DNA from: Akkermansia muciniphila
GTDB lineage: Bacteria > Verrucomicrobiota > Verrucomicrobiia > Verrucomicrobiales > Akkermansiaceae
Length of the DNA: 10,686 bases
Assembly (NCBI GenBank): GCA_004557455.1
Contig: SFDX01000046.1
Coordinates: forward strand, 1-10,686
Direction: 5' to 3'
The notes beneath the pieces were generated by a model. The model saw only the letters and a program-made list of their open reading frames with translations, had not been told where the DNA came from and made no database searches. Positions within the stretch are counted from its first letter, which is position 1. Each line of letters starts with the position of its first letter. Of the stretch, positions 1-6,389 are shown piece after piece. Position numbers and translations under genes: made by a program.

Positions 1-1
1 G

Positions 2-955
2 GTGGAGATGGACAGTGCCGACTTCGGTGAGGCGGCGGACTTCGGTATCGGCATGGGTGCCGGTGGCTTGGGCGAGGGCTTGGGCGACGGCGGCAGCGGC
101 TTGGGTTCCAGCAAGGGCGGCGGCTCTGCCCTGGAGGGTACCTTCTACGACCTCAAGCAGACTAAGTCCGGCAGCCCCACCGGCATCATCAAGGAGAGCG
201 GGCCGAACAGTGAGATCAAGCAGTTCGAGGTGCTGCACGACTTCATGAAGGGCGGCTGGCGCGAGAGCACCTTGGCCAAGTACTGGCAATCGCCCACCAA
301 GCTGTACGCCACGAACTTCTACCTGCCTGTTTGTGAAGACCGCTACGCTCCCGTGGCCTACCAGTGCGAGGACCGCGTGAAGCCCGCTCGCTGGGTGGCC
401 GTCTACCGAGGCCGTGTGCAGGCCCCCGTCACCGGTAAATTCCGTTTCGTCGGTACGGGTGACGATATCCTCGCTGTCCGCTTCAACAACAAACTCGTGT
501 TGGAGGCCGGCTATCGTATCGCCACTCGCTTCGATAAGTCCAAGCCGGGTGCTATGCGTGTCTCCGGCGGCGACCTCAAGGCCTACGCGGAGGAAATCAA
601 GAGTGGTAAAGACAAGGAGCACAAGGGCTACGAATTCATTACCACGGCCGAGACACCCAAGTGGAACAGCGAAGTCGGCGGCCTGACAGCCGGCGCGGTC
701 TTCGAGGTGAAGCAGGGTCAAAACTACCCCATCGAGGTGCTCATCGCCGAACAGGGCGGTAGTTTCGGCTTCGTGCTTCTCATTCAGAATGTCACGGATG
801 GTACCGGTGGCAAAAACTTCGACCTCTTCCGCACTAACTTCGCTGAGCCGGACAAGGCGGAGCTGGAGAAGATGCTCCAGGGTTACTTGGGCGGCGGCGG
901 TATGCAATGCCCGGCCTACAACAAGGACTCCATGGTCTGGAAGGCCGTCCCCTGA
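2..955 (+). CDS. PA14-like beta-sandwich protein, 5' end cut by the window
   Basis: The frame is already open at the left edge. The GTG at position 2 only marks that edge, so the real start and any signal peptide or membrane anchor probably lie outside. Visible residues 1-43 are a Gly/Asp/Ser-rich low-complexity linker. A globular region from about residue 45 opens with GTFYDLKQT. It contains a PA14-like core at about residues 128-170, with WVAVYRGRV, then GKFRFVGTGDD, then FNNKLVLEAG; this resembles the PA14 pattern in which a strand-rich domain shows 'D-D-x-x-x-V-x-x-x-x-x-L-V'. PA14 domains usually bind carbohydrate or mediate protein contacts outside the cytoplasm. The C-terminal half (about 215-300) is also strand-rich and ends in a second short Gly run. 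The gene ends at TGA 953-955, directly before a terminator, so it is the last of its transcript. No catalytic residues are recognised, and an exported or surface role is inference. Confidence 0.75.
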   Translation: MEMDSADFGEAADFGIGMGAGGLGEGLGDGGSGLGSSKGGGSALEGTFYDLKQTKSGSPTGIIKESGPNSEIKQFEVLHDFMKGGWRESTLAKYWQSPTKLYATNFYLPVCEDRYAPVAYQCEDRVKPARWVAVYRGRVQAPVTGKFRFVGTGDDILAVRFNNKLVLEAGYRIATRFDKSKPGAMRVSGGDLKAYAEEIKSGKDKEHKGYEFITTAETPKWNSEVGGLTAGAVFEVKQGQNYPIEVLIAEQGGSFGFVLLIQNVTDGTGGKNFDLFRTNFAEPDKAELEKMLQGYLGGGGMQCPAYNKDSMVWKAVP

Positions 956-987
956 TCCCCCTTATCTGTCGTTTTCAATAAACACCG

Positions 988-1017
988 AGGCGCCGGGCTC
1001 ACCCCCCGGCGCCTTTT
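988..1017 (+). terminator. Rho-independent terminator of the PA14-like gene
   Basis: A perfect 9-bp GC-rich stem (GGCGCCGGG at 989-997 with CCCGGCGCC at 1005-1013) closes a 7-nt loop. TTTT follows at 1014-1017, and A988 can pair with T1014. It begins 32 bp after the stop codon on the same strand. Confidence 0.9.
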
Positions 1018-1365
1018 GAATTCACACCGCGGGCATCACAGGACCCGAGAAGGAAGACCGCGGAATGAGGGATGGGAAATAAGGTGGTATGCTTGGCTTG
1101 AGCAGACTTCAAACCACAGTGGTAACAGAAAGCGAGAATTTGATGACCGCGGAATGAAAGGAATTTCCGGAAACTGATTGGTCTTCAGAGCTCCGGCCGG
1201 AATTCAAGGCAAAATCGTCGTAGGCAGCATTGACATCTTATCAAAAGAAATAACCAAAGGAGCCGGGCTTGCTCCGAACATACACTGCAGGGTGCAAAAA
1301 CGTACACCGGAAACGTATACCCGGACTACACCACCGTACGCAGCACCTCGCAAGCCAAAACCCTT
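1018..1365. other. Intergenic stretch with no convincing gene
   Basis: These 350 bp lie between the PA14-gene terminator and the tRNA terminator. I see no supported gene on either strand. The only longer + frame starts at a TTG (1178) and runs through the tRNA terminator and into the tRNA, with no domain-like pattern. Small structures are present: a 13-bp direct repeat GACCGCGGAATGA at 1056-1068 and 1145-1157; a palindrome ACCAC-A-GTGGT at 1113-1123; and a small hairpin GGAGC/GCTCC at 1259-1275. No -35/-10 pair with good spacing was found. Confidence 0.6.
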
Positions 1366-1402
1366 GAAATTAAAGGCCCCACGGGGGTTTAATCCGTGGG
1401 GC
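1366..1402 (-). terminator. Terminator of the tRNA transcript
   Basis: Read on the minus strand, GCCCCACGG (1402-1394) pairs perfectly with CCGTGGGGC (1384-1376) over a 9-nt loop, and a T-rich tail (TTTAATTT) follows. It starts 17 bp after the mature tRNA end. Confidence 0.85.
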
Positions 1403-1419
1403 GCAATTGCTGATTTTGA

Positions 1420-1491
<72 letters not shown>

Positions 1492-1504
1492 ATGCGGTGC
1501 GGGG

Positions 1505-1533
1505 ATTTTACATAAAAAAAAGCGGCTTGGCAA
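1505..1533 (-). promoter_or_regulatory. Sigma-70-type promoter of the tRNA gene
   Basis: On the minus strand, TTGCCA (complement of 1528-1533) and TAAAAT (complement of 1505-1510) are separated by exactly 17 bp, each matching 5 of 6 consensus bases. The expected start near 1498 lies about 7 nt before the mature tRNA. The spacer contains eight consecutive T on the minus strand (1514-1521). Further A/T tracts upstream may act as an UP element. Confidence 0.75.
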
Positions 1534-1576
1534 GCCTAAAATGCAAAAAAGATCATTTTTTTGCAAAAAAGGGGTG

Positions 1577-1608
1577 AAAAAAGGCTGCCACCGGTGAAGA
1601 TGGCAGCC
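1577..1608 (-). terminator. Terminator of the small lipoprotein gene
   Basis: On the minus strand, GGCTGCCA (1608-1601) pairs with TGGCAGCC (1590-1583) over a 10-nt loop, followed by six T (1582-1577). It lies 23 bp after the lipoprotein stop codon and separates that gene from the tRNA unit. Confidence 0.88.
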
Positions 1609-1631
1609 CCGATAAATGAAGACGGAAAACT

Positions 1632-1814
1632 TTACTTGCCCTTATTCTTATCCGAGAAGACCTTAACGGGCTGATCCGGAGTGGAGGTGGGGGGCGTAAC
1701 GGGCTCGTCGCACTTAGGCATCTTGGGCAACTTGGGCATGGGCTGGGACTGGCAGCAGCAGGAGCTGAAAGCCAGAGCGGAAGCGGAAGCGAGGATAAAG
1801 GTGAGAACTTTCAT
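1632..1814 (-). CDS. Small cysteine-rich putative lipoprotein (60 aa)
   Basis: Residues 1-18 form a signal peptide: short basic start MK, hydrophobic core VLTFILASASALAF, then SS before Cys. The sequence AFSSC fits a lipobox, with C19 the likely lipidated cysteine. Two more cysteines (C20, C21) follow directly, and another sits at 35. The mature part of about 40 residues is rich in Pro and Lys (repeated K-L-P-K-M-P-K), then Thr/Pro, and ends in a charged tail. No enzymatic motif is seen. Its own promoter is at 1842-1870 and its own terminator at 1577-1608, which supports a real, separately expressed gene despite its size. No Shine-Dalgarno sequence precedes the ATG. An envelope-anchored peptide or metal-binding role is possible, but the function is unknown. 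Confidence 0.8.
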   Translation of the reverse strand: MKVLTFILASASALAFSSCCCQSQPMPKLPKMPKCDEPVTPPTSTPDQPVKVFSDKNKGK

Positions 1815-1841
1815 GAAAAGAGCAATGATTGATTCATGAAG

Positions 1842-1870
1842 ATAAAAGCATAAAACGAGAGGAAAGTCAA
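1842..1870 (-). promoter_or_regulatory. Promoter of the small lipoprotein gene
   Basis: On the minus strand, TTGACT (complement of 1865-1870, 5 of 6) is followed after 17 bp by TTTTAT (complement of 1842-1847, 4 of 6). The predicted start is near 1835, giving a leader of about 20 nt before the ATG at 1814. Confidence 0.6.
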
Positions 1871-1939
1871 TCCCAAATTACGATTTTTTCAATTTTTTAC
1901 CCTGAACCGATGTTTTTGAGGCGGCAACGCGATATAGGC

Positions 1940-1969
1940 TTGAACAGAGGCGGGGGAGTCTGGTATAAA
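1940..1969 (+). promoter_or_regulatory. Promoter of the AsmA-like gene
   Basis: TTGAAC (1940-1945) and TATAAA (1964-1969) are 18 bp apart. The expected transcription start, about 7 nt past the -10, falls on or next to the ATG at 1975, so the transcript may be leaderless. Confidence 0.55.
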
Positions 1970-1974
1970 AAGGC

Positions 1975-3537
1975 ATGGCAAGACGGAGACGCACACGACA
2001 CACGGCAGGAAAAGCGAGCAAGGGCGCGACAGGCGGACTGTGGAAACGCATCCGCATGTGGTTGGGCATCGGCGCGGCGGGCCTGGTACTGGCGGGGGTT
2101 GTGGGCTACCACCAGCTGTTATCATACCTACAGGGCGACAAATTCCGCGCGGATGCGGCCGGTGTGGTAGCCAACAAGGCGCAGGCCGACAAAGCGGAGT
2201 TGAAAGGCCGGCTGAGTATCTCCGGTGGGCATGTAACACTGCCCGCCTTTGAGCTCCGGCGGCGCGACATCGTGGACCGGGTAGCCGCAGAAGGCATTCA
2301 GGCGGACATCAACCGCGGCGAGCTGTGGGACCGCTGCCTGCACGTCACCAAACTGACGATGGAAGAGCTGGCGGTGCAACTGGATGCCCTGCGACTCGGC
2401 AAGAAGCTCCCCCCCGTTCGGAAGAGCAAGAAGACCTTTGTGAGCCGTTTTCTGCCCGAGACGGTGAAACTGGACAAGATAGAGTGCAAGGATGCGGATT
2501 TAAGTGCCGCGCTGCTTACCGGTGACTTGCGCCTGATGGGTTGCGGGCTGAAAGCCTCCCCCCTTAGCGGCGGCGGGTGGACGGTGAACCTGACCAACGG
2601 CAAGGCTCGTTTGCCGCTCTACGGGCTGAATGAATGCGGCCTGCGGAGTGCGTCCGTTCATTACAGCCCCCGGCGGATAAGTCTTACCAACTGTTACCTT
2701 TCACTCACCCCGGGAGAGATGCACCTGACCGCGAACTACGAGCCGGGCAGCGGCTGCTGGAGGGCGAAGGCCCGCATCACCAAGGCGAATGTGGAGCGTG
2801 TGTTGACGAGCGATTGGAAGCAGCGCATCCGCGGCGATTTGTTCGGCGATTTGGAGATGAGCGGCACCGGGGGACTGCAGAGTGCCCGCGGGGTAATTTC
2901 CCTGAAGGACGGGTACCTGGAAGGGCTGCCGATTCTCTCGGAATTACCCTTCGCGACCATGAAACCCTACCGTACCATGGAGGTGGAGAAGGCTGAATGC
3001 CGCATCACCTACCCCTACACGGAAAGCAGACTGAACATCTCGGATGCCTGGATGATCGACAACATTGATATCCGCGCCGGCAAAGGTAAACTGCTCGTCA
3101 AGGGGCACGTCATCATCGGCATGGACGGGGCCCTCGGCGGGTCTTTGCGCATCGGCCTACCGCTTTCGGTTACCGATGCCCTGCCGCTCCCGGTGCGCTC
3201 CCTGTTTAACACCGGAGACGATGCGGAATATTCTTGGATTACCATGAACCTGAGCGGCTCCCTGGACCACCCGCAGCAAGACTTGAGTGTGCGCATGAAC
3301 TCGATCCTGACCGCCCTGCCCGGGGCTGCCGTTGACACGGCCACGGGCACCCTGCGGGACCTGGCGAAACACCTCACCGATAAGAAGCAGCCACAGGAGC
3401 AGCCGGAAACAGAAACACCGGAGCAGCCGCAAAGTTCCCCGGCCGAGCAGCCGACCGCCCCCACTGATTCCGGCCCCGTAAAGGGGGTGTTGGATGCCGC
3501 CGGTGAGGCCGCAGACAGTATCTTCTCCATCCTTTGA
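1975..3537 (+). CDS. AsmA-like membrane-anchored envelope protein
   Basis: This is a 520-residue protein. Residues 1-28 are very basic (RRRR near the start, then KRIR), followed by one transmembrane helix at about 28-50. The positive-inside rule therefore places the rest in the periplasm. The body is a long series of strand-like segments. The region at about 360-440, with GKGKLLVKGHVIIG, GSLRIGLPL and NLSGSLDHPQQDLSVRM, matches the pattern of AsmA/TamB-type C-terminal regions ('...G...P...'), which form lipid-transport grooves between the membranes. Residues about 460-495 are a Pro/Gln/Glu-rich linker, and the last 20 are a hydrophobic amphipathic tail. The family call rests on pattern, not on a search; a generic lineage-specific envelope protein is the alternative. 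A later ATG at 2056 would remove the basic start and is less likely. The IF-1-like gene follows after 10 bp, so the two are probably co-transcribed. Confidence 0.65.
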   Translation: MARRRRTRHTAGKASKGATGGLWKRIRMWLGIGAAGLVLAGVVGYHQLLSYLQGDKFRADAAGVVANKAQADKAELKGRLSISGGHVTLPAFELRRRDIVDRVAAEGIQADINRGELWDRCLHVTKLTMEELAVQLDALRLGKKLPPVRKSKKTFVSRFLPETVKLDKIECKDADLSAALLTGDLRLMGCGLKASPLSGGGWTVNLTNGKARLPLYGLNECGLRSASVHYSPRRISLTNCYLSLTPGEMHLTANYEPGSGCWRAKARITKANVERVLTSDWKQRIRGDLFGDLEMSGTGGLQSARGVISLKDGYLEGLPILSELPFATMKPYRTMEVEKAECRITYPYTESRLNISDAWMIDNIDIRAGKGKLLVKGHVIIGMDGALGGSLRIGLPLSVTDALPLPVRSLFNTGDDAEYSWITMNLSGSLDHPQQDLSVRMNSILTALPGAAVDTATGTLRDLAKHLTDKKQPQEQPETETPEQPQSSPAEQPTAPTDSGPVKGVLDAAGEAADSIFSIL

Positions 3538-3547
3538 AACCCGCTTA

Positions 3548-3799
3548 ATGATGGCCAAAATCACTCTCTATCCCTCCCGCTACATCGACTGCACCTGCGA
3601 GCTGCAGGAGCAGATAGCCCCCACGGCCTACCACGCCCTGTTACCCAACGGCAAACGCACCATCGCCTTTGTGGAACACCGGGATGCCGAGCTGCTGCCC
3701 CTGCTGGCCCCCGGCTGCCGCGTATGGGTTACGATGAGCCCCGCCGACTTCGACCGCGCCCGCATCCGCGGCTTGAAAGCCCCCGACGGCGCAGTCTGA
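3548..3799 (+). CDS. Divergent IF-1-like S1/OB-fold protein (83 aa)
   Basis: I take the tandem ATG at 3548/3551 as the start, 10 bp after the upstream stop; the frame can be extended left only by overlapping that gene. From about residue 15 the protein follows the translation initiation factor IF-1 pattern: YHALLPNGKRTIAF matches IF-1 'FRVELENGHKVLAH', LLPLLAPGCRVWVTMSPADF matches 'IRILPGDKVTVELTPYDL', and RARIRGL matches 'KGRIVFR'. IF-1 binds the A site of the small ribosomal subunit. The N-terminus and the HISGKMRK segment of true IF-1 are changed here (FVEHRDAEL), so this may be a paralogue with another RNA-binding role and not the housekeeping factor. It lies between an envelope gene and a polysaccharide gene, not in a ribosomal protein cluster. 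No Shine-Dalgarno sequence is seen. Confidence 0.7.
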   Translation: MMAKITLYPSRYIDCTCELQEQIAPTAYHALLPNGKRTIAFVEHRDAELLPLLAPGCRVWVTMSPADFDRARIRGLKAPDGAV

Positions 3800-3828
3800 T
3801 AACCATCCCCGCCGGGCTGTGACGCATA

Positions 3829-3850
3829 TTACGCTTGCAACGCAACGTAA
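3829..3850. promoter_or_regulatory. Inverted repeat over the -35 of the sugar phosphotransferase promoter
   Basis: TTACG-C-TTGC (3829-3838) and GCAACGTAA (3842-3850) are complementary apart from one bulged C, around a 3-nt centre. The right part of the left arm supplies the -35 (TTGCAA). A bound protein would block the polymerase, so this is a candidate operator. Confidence 0.4.
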
Positions 3851-3863
3851 AATGTGCTAAAGT
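3835..3863 (+). promoter_or_regulatory. Promoter of the polysaccharide-initiation gene
   Basis: TTGCAA (3835-3840) and TAAAGT (3858-3863) are separated by 17 bp. The expected start near 3870 lies inside a palindrome GTCGC-GCGAC (3864-3873) and only about 8 nt before the ATG at 3878. This favours that ATG over the upstream GTG at 3854, which would lie before the transcription start. Confidence 0.5.
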
Positions 3864-3877
3864 GTCGCGCGACTTTC

Positions 3878-5278
3878 ATGACATCCTCCAAAGCTTATCT
3901 TCCCCGCTTGCTTCCCCTCGCGGATCTCGTCCTCATCATCCTGTGCGCGTATTACGCCCCGTGGATCACGAATGCTGTCGCCCCCCTTCTCGGCTGGCAG
4001 CAGGGCCCCTGCTTTGATGTCTTCACCACCACCTTCATTGCCGGCATAGCCGTGGCGGCGGCCCCCGTGGTGCTGTATGTCCTGGGGTTCTACCGCCGGC
4101 GCAACCTGCAACGCATCAGCACTGCCCTGCGCCAGGTGAGTTCCTTTACCGTCTACTACCTCTGCGTCATCGCCGTTTACCAAAGCCTGGGGGAGCACAG
4201 CAGACACTTCAACCATGTGGTGATGGTGTGCATCGTCCTGGTGCCGCTGGTCATCTTTCTGCGTTACTTGGTGTGCCACTTCATCGCGCTGCATTGCTGC
4301 GGACACGGCAGCCTGCGGCCCGCCATTCTGGCCGGCATGAGTCGCGAGAACATCGAGCAGGGCTGGGCCAACACCCCGGCCTACTGGCGCCAATCCTTCA
4401 ACATCGTAGCCCGTACCACCCCGGAGGAGTACGACGAGAAGGCCATTCAACGAGTCATTGAGGACGACCACGTGGAACAGCTCATCATCATCGACGGCAC
4501 CCAATCCGCCGTGGCCAACTATGCCCTCTACCAACTCTGCGCCGTCCAAGGCATCGATGTCTACGTCTTCCGCCCCCTCAAGAAGGGAGTCACGGCGCGC
4601 GTAGAGCTCACCGAGATCGGCGACAGCAGCGTGCTGGTGTTCAGCTCCACCCCCGCCGTCTCCTGGGCGCGACTGGTCAAGAGCGTCACGGACCGCCTCT
4701 GTGCGCTGCTGCTGCTGCTGCTCAGCTCCCCGCTGTGGATTATCGTCGCCATCGGCATCAAGCTCAGCGACCCCAAGGGCCCCATCTTCTTCCGCCAGCA
4801 ACGCTCCGGACTCTACGGGAGGCCCTTCAGCATGTGGAAATTCCGCTCCATGTACAGCGGAGCAGACAAACAGTTAGACCGCATCAAGAAGGAATACGGC
4901 AACGACGTGGACGGCCCTATCTTCAAGCTGGAGAACGACCCGCGCATCTTCCCCTTCGGGCATTTCATCCGCAAGACCTCGCTGGATGAGCTGCCGCAGC
5001 TTCTCAACATCCTGCTGGGGGATATGAGCATCGTAGGCCCCCGCCCCCTGCCCACCTACGAGACGGCACAGTTCCCGGAGATCCGCGACCGCCGGCGCCT
5101 CAGCGTCAAGCCCGGACTCACCTGCTACTGGCAGATAGAAGACCGCAGCAACGCCAAGAGCTTCGACGTGATGCGCGAGAAAGACCTGAAATACATCGAC
5201 AACTGGAGCCTGTGGCTGGACGTCAAGCTCTTCTTCCGCACCATTCCCGCCGTACTCTTCGGCCGCGGTGCCAAATAA
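3878..5278 (+). CDS. Polyprenyl-phosphate sugar phosphotransferase starting exopolysaccharide or O-chain synthesis
   Basis: This enzyme transfers a sugar-1-phosphate from a nucleotide sugar to undecaprenyl phosphate in the inner membrane, the first step of a lipid-linked polysaccharide. With the ATG at 3878 it has 466 residues, normal for the WbaP/WcaJ type. Hydrophobic segments lie at about 10-37, 50-70, 88-103 and 113-140. A Rossmann-like middle domain follows (about 145-255). The catalytic bacterial sugar transferase domain begins with a membrane-inserting helix at about 275-295. It has FRQQRSGLYGRPF, KFRSM (321-325), the catalytic Asp-Glu pair in TSLDELPQ (D370, E371), VGPRP (386-390) and KPGLTCYWQI. 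All hallmark residues of the family are present, so it should be active. The sugar specificity cannot be told. trmL follows after 6 bp. Confidence 0.92.
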   Translation: MTSSKAYLPRLLPLADLVLIILCAYYAPWITNAVAPLLGWQQGPCFDVFTTTFIAGIAVAAAPVVLYVLGFYRRRNLQRISTALRQVSSFTVYYLCVIAVYQSLGEHSRHFNHVVMVCIVLVPLVIFLRYLVCHFIALHCCGHGSLRPAILAGMSRENIEQGWANTPAYWRQSFNIVARTTPEEYDEKAIQRVIEDDHVEQLIIIDGTQSAVANYALYQLCAVQGIDVYVFRPLKKGVTARVELTEIGDSSVLVFSSTPAVSWARLVKSVTDRLCALLLLLLSSPLWIIVAIGIKLSDPKGPIFFRQQRSGLYGRPFSMWKFRSMYSGADKQLDRIKKEYGNDVDGPIFKLENDPRIFPFGHFIRKTSLDELPQLLNILLGDMSIVGPRPLPTYETAQFPEIRDRRRLSVKPGLTCYWQIEDRSNAKSFDVMREKDLKYIDNWSLWLDVKLFFRTIPAVLFGRGAK

Positions 5279-5284
5279 CCCGCC

Positions 5285-5755
5285 ATGTTCCACATCGTCC
5301 TCTACCACCCGGAGATCCCCCACAACACCGGCGCCGCCGGCAGGCTGGCCGTTGCCACGCAATCCCGCCTGCACCTCATCCGCCCCCTCGGCTTCAGCCT
5401 GGAGGATAAACACGTGCGCCGATGCGGGTTGGACTACTGGCAGTATGTGGACCTGCACCTGTGGGACAGCCTGGAGGAACTGACCGCCGCTGCGGCACCC
5501 GGGGCCCGCTTCTGGTACCTCTCTACCAAGGCCCGCCACGGCATTTGGGAGCCGAGCCTCCCCCTGCGCGACGGGGATTACCTCGTCTTCGGGCCGGAGA
5601 CGAAGGGGCTGCCGCAGAGTTTTCTGGAGGCGCACCCGGACACGGCTCTGCGCATTCCCATGCCCGGGGAGCACGCCCGCTCCCTCAACCTCTCCACCTC
5701 CATCGCCATTGTCCTGTACGAGGGGCTGCGGCGCACCCTTTCTGTCGACTCATGA
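5285..5755 (+). CDS. trmL: tRNA (cytidine/uridine-2'-O-)-methyltransferase, TrmL-type SPOUT enzyme
   Basis: TrmL methylates the ribose 2'-O of the wobble nucleotide (position 34) of certain tRNA-Leu species using S-adenosylmethionine. The 156-residue length equals that of the family (about 157). Diagnostic segments are all present: HIVLYHPEIPHNTG (3-16), RPLGFSLEDKHVRRCGLDYW (33-52), LVFGPETKGLP (100-110), and the knot-forming IPMPGEHARSLNLSTSIAIV (124-143). Usual TrmL has NTGNI at 14-18; here it is NTGAAG, a mild departure near the start. The gene sits 6 bp after the sugar phosphotransferase and overlaps the next gene by 4 bp (ATGA at 5752-5755), so all three are likely translated from one mRNA. 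Its presence in a polysaccharide/repair operon probably reflects housekeeping clustering, not shared function. Confidence 0.93.
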   Translation: MFHIVLYHPEIPHNTGAAGRLAVATQSRLHLIRPLGFSLEDKHVRRCGLDYWQYVDLHLWDSLEELTAAAAPGARFWYLSTKARHGIWEPSLPLRDGDYLVFGPETKGLPQSFLEAHPDTALRIPMPGEHARSLNLSTSIAIVLYEGLRRTLSVDS

Positions 5756-6318
5756 TGAATATCGTCTACTTTGACCTGGAGACCCGCTACTCCGCCGCCC
5801 AGGTCGGCGGCTGGGGAGAAGCCGGGAAGATGGGCGTCTCCGTCGCTGTCACGTTCTCGACCCGCGATAACGAATACCACATCTACACCCAGGACGAAGC
5901 GGACAGTCTGATTACGGAGCTGAAGGAAGCAGACCTGGTGGTGGGCTACAACCACATCGGCTTCGATTACCAGGTGCTGCAACCCTTTACCTTCTGGACG
6001 ATGGCGGAGACCACCCGCAACCTCGACATCTGCGCCTACCTGACGCACAAGCTCGGCCACCGGCTCAAGCTCGACTCCGTAGCCACCCCCACCCTGCGCG
6101 GCAACTCCAAGACAGCGGAGGGTACCGATGCCCTCAAGTGGTGGGCGGAATATGAGAAAGGGGGTGACCCGCAGAAACTGATAGACATTGCCCGCTACTG
6201 CTGCTACGATGTGAAGGTGACCATGGAGGTTTACAAATTCGGCGCGCAGAACGGTTACGTCCTCTACCTGGACAAACAGGGTAACGAGGTGCGCGTGGAG
6301 GTCGATTGGCCCTGCTGA
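5752..6318 (+). CDS. DEDDy-type 3'-5' exonuclease-like (RNase H fold) protein
   Basis: This 188-residue protein has the three exonuclease motifs of the DnaQ/RNase H superfamily in order. Exo I is FDLET (D8, E10), Exo II is GYNHIGFDYQVL (N67, D72), and Exo III is YCCYD (Y149 to D153, the YX3D form). All four acidic metal ligands appear present, so two-metal nuclease activity is expected on DNA or RNA ends. It resembles the stand-alone ribonuclease-H-like proteins that sit next to helicases in many bacteria (Pfam RNase_H_2 style) more than the polymerase III epsilon subunit. The start is one of two consecutive ATG codons, the first overlapping the trmL stop. recA begins 71 bp downstream, so a repair role is an attractive but unproven inference. 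The substrate is unknown. Confidence 0.75.
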   Translation: MMNIVYFDLETRYSAAQVGGWGEAGKMGVSVAVTFSTRDNEYHIYTQDEADSLITELKEADLVVGYNHIGFDYQVLQPFTFWTMAETTRNLDICAYLTHKLGHRLKLDSVATPTLRGNSKTAEGTDALKWWAEYEKGGDPQKLIDIARYCCYDVKVTMEVYKFGAQNGYVLYLDKQGNEVRVEVDWPC

Positions 6319-6331
6319 AGAAAGGGAAATC

Positions 6332-6345
6332 TCTGCGGGGGCAGA
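6332..6345. promoter_or_regulatory. Dyad TCTGC-N4-GCAGA upstream of recA
   Basis: A perfect 5-bp inverted repeat with a 4-nt GGGG centre lies in the 71-bp gap before recA, 45 bp from its ATG. Its 5-N4-5 geometry resembles that of some LexA boxes. It does not match the Gammaproteobacterial (CTGT-N8-ACAG) or Bacillus (GAAC-N4-GTTC) consensus. Candidate SOS operator only. Confidence 0.3.
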
Positions 6346-6389
6346 CTTTTGGCTTGCATTGCCCCGATGAAACAGGTAAGCTGGGCTAT

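Noticed and set aside
1131..1143. AGCGAGA-ATTTGA resembling the tRNA 3' part (1427-1438), a possible att remnant
   Set aside because: Only 12 matching bases with a one-base insertion, and no integrase or element between; chance is likely.
1524..1536. Short hairpin GGCTT/AAGCC followed by eight T on minus, as a second terminator
   Set aside because: The stem is only 5 bp and the same bases form the tRNA promoter -35, which explains them better.
3854..3877. GTG 3854 as start of the sugar phosphotransferase
   Set aside because: It would lie before the predicted transcription start and adds eight non-family residues; ATG 3878 fits better.
3857..4801. Long minus-strand open frame opposite the sugar phosphotransferase
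   Set aside because: Its composition (runs of Q, G, D, H) is that of antisense high-GC coding DNA, and the + strand gene is certain.
6306..6389. N-terminal extension of RecA from TTG 6306
   Set aside because: The 28 extra residues do not resemble RecA and overlap the end of the exonuclease gene; ATG 6390 gives a normal RecA start.
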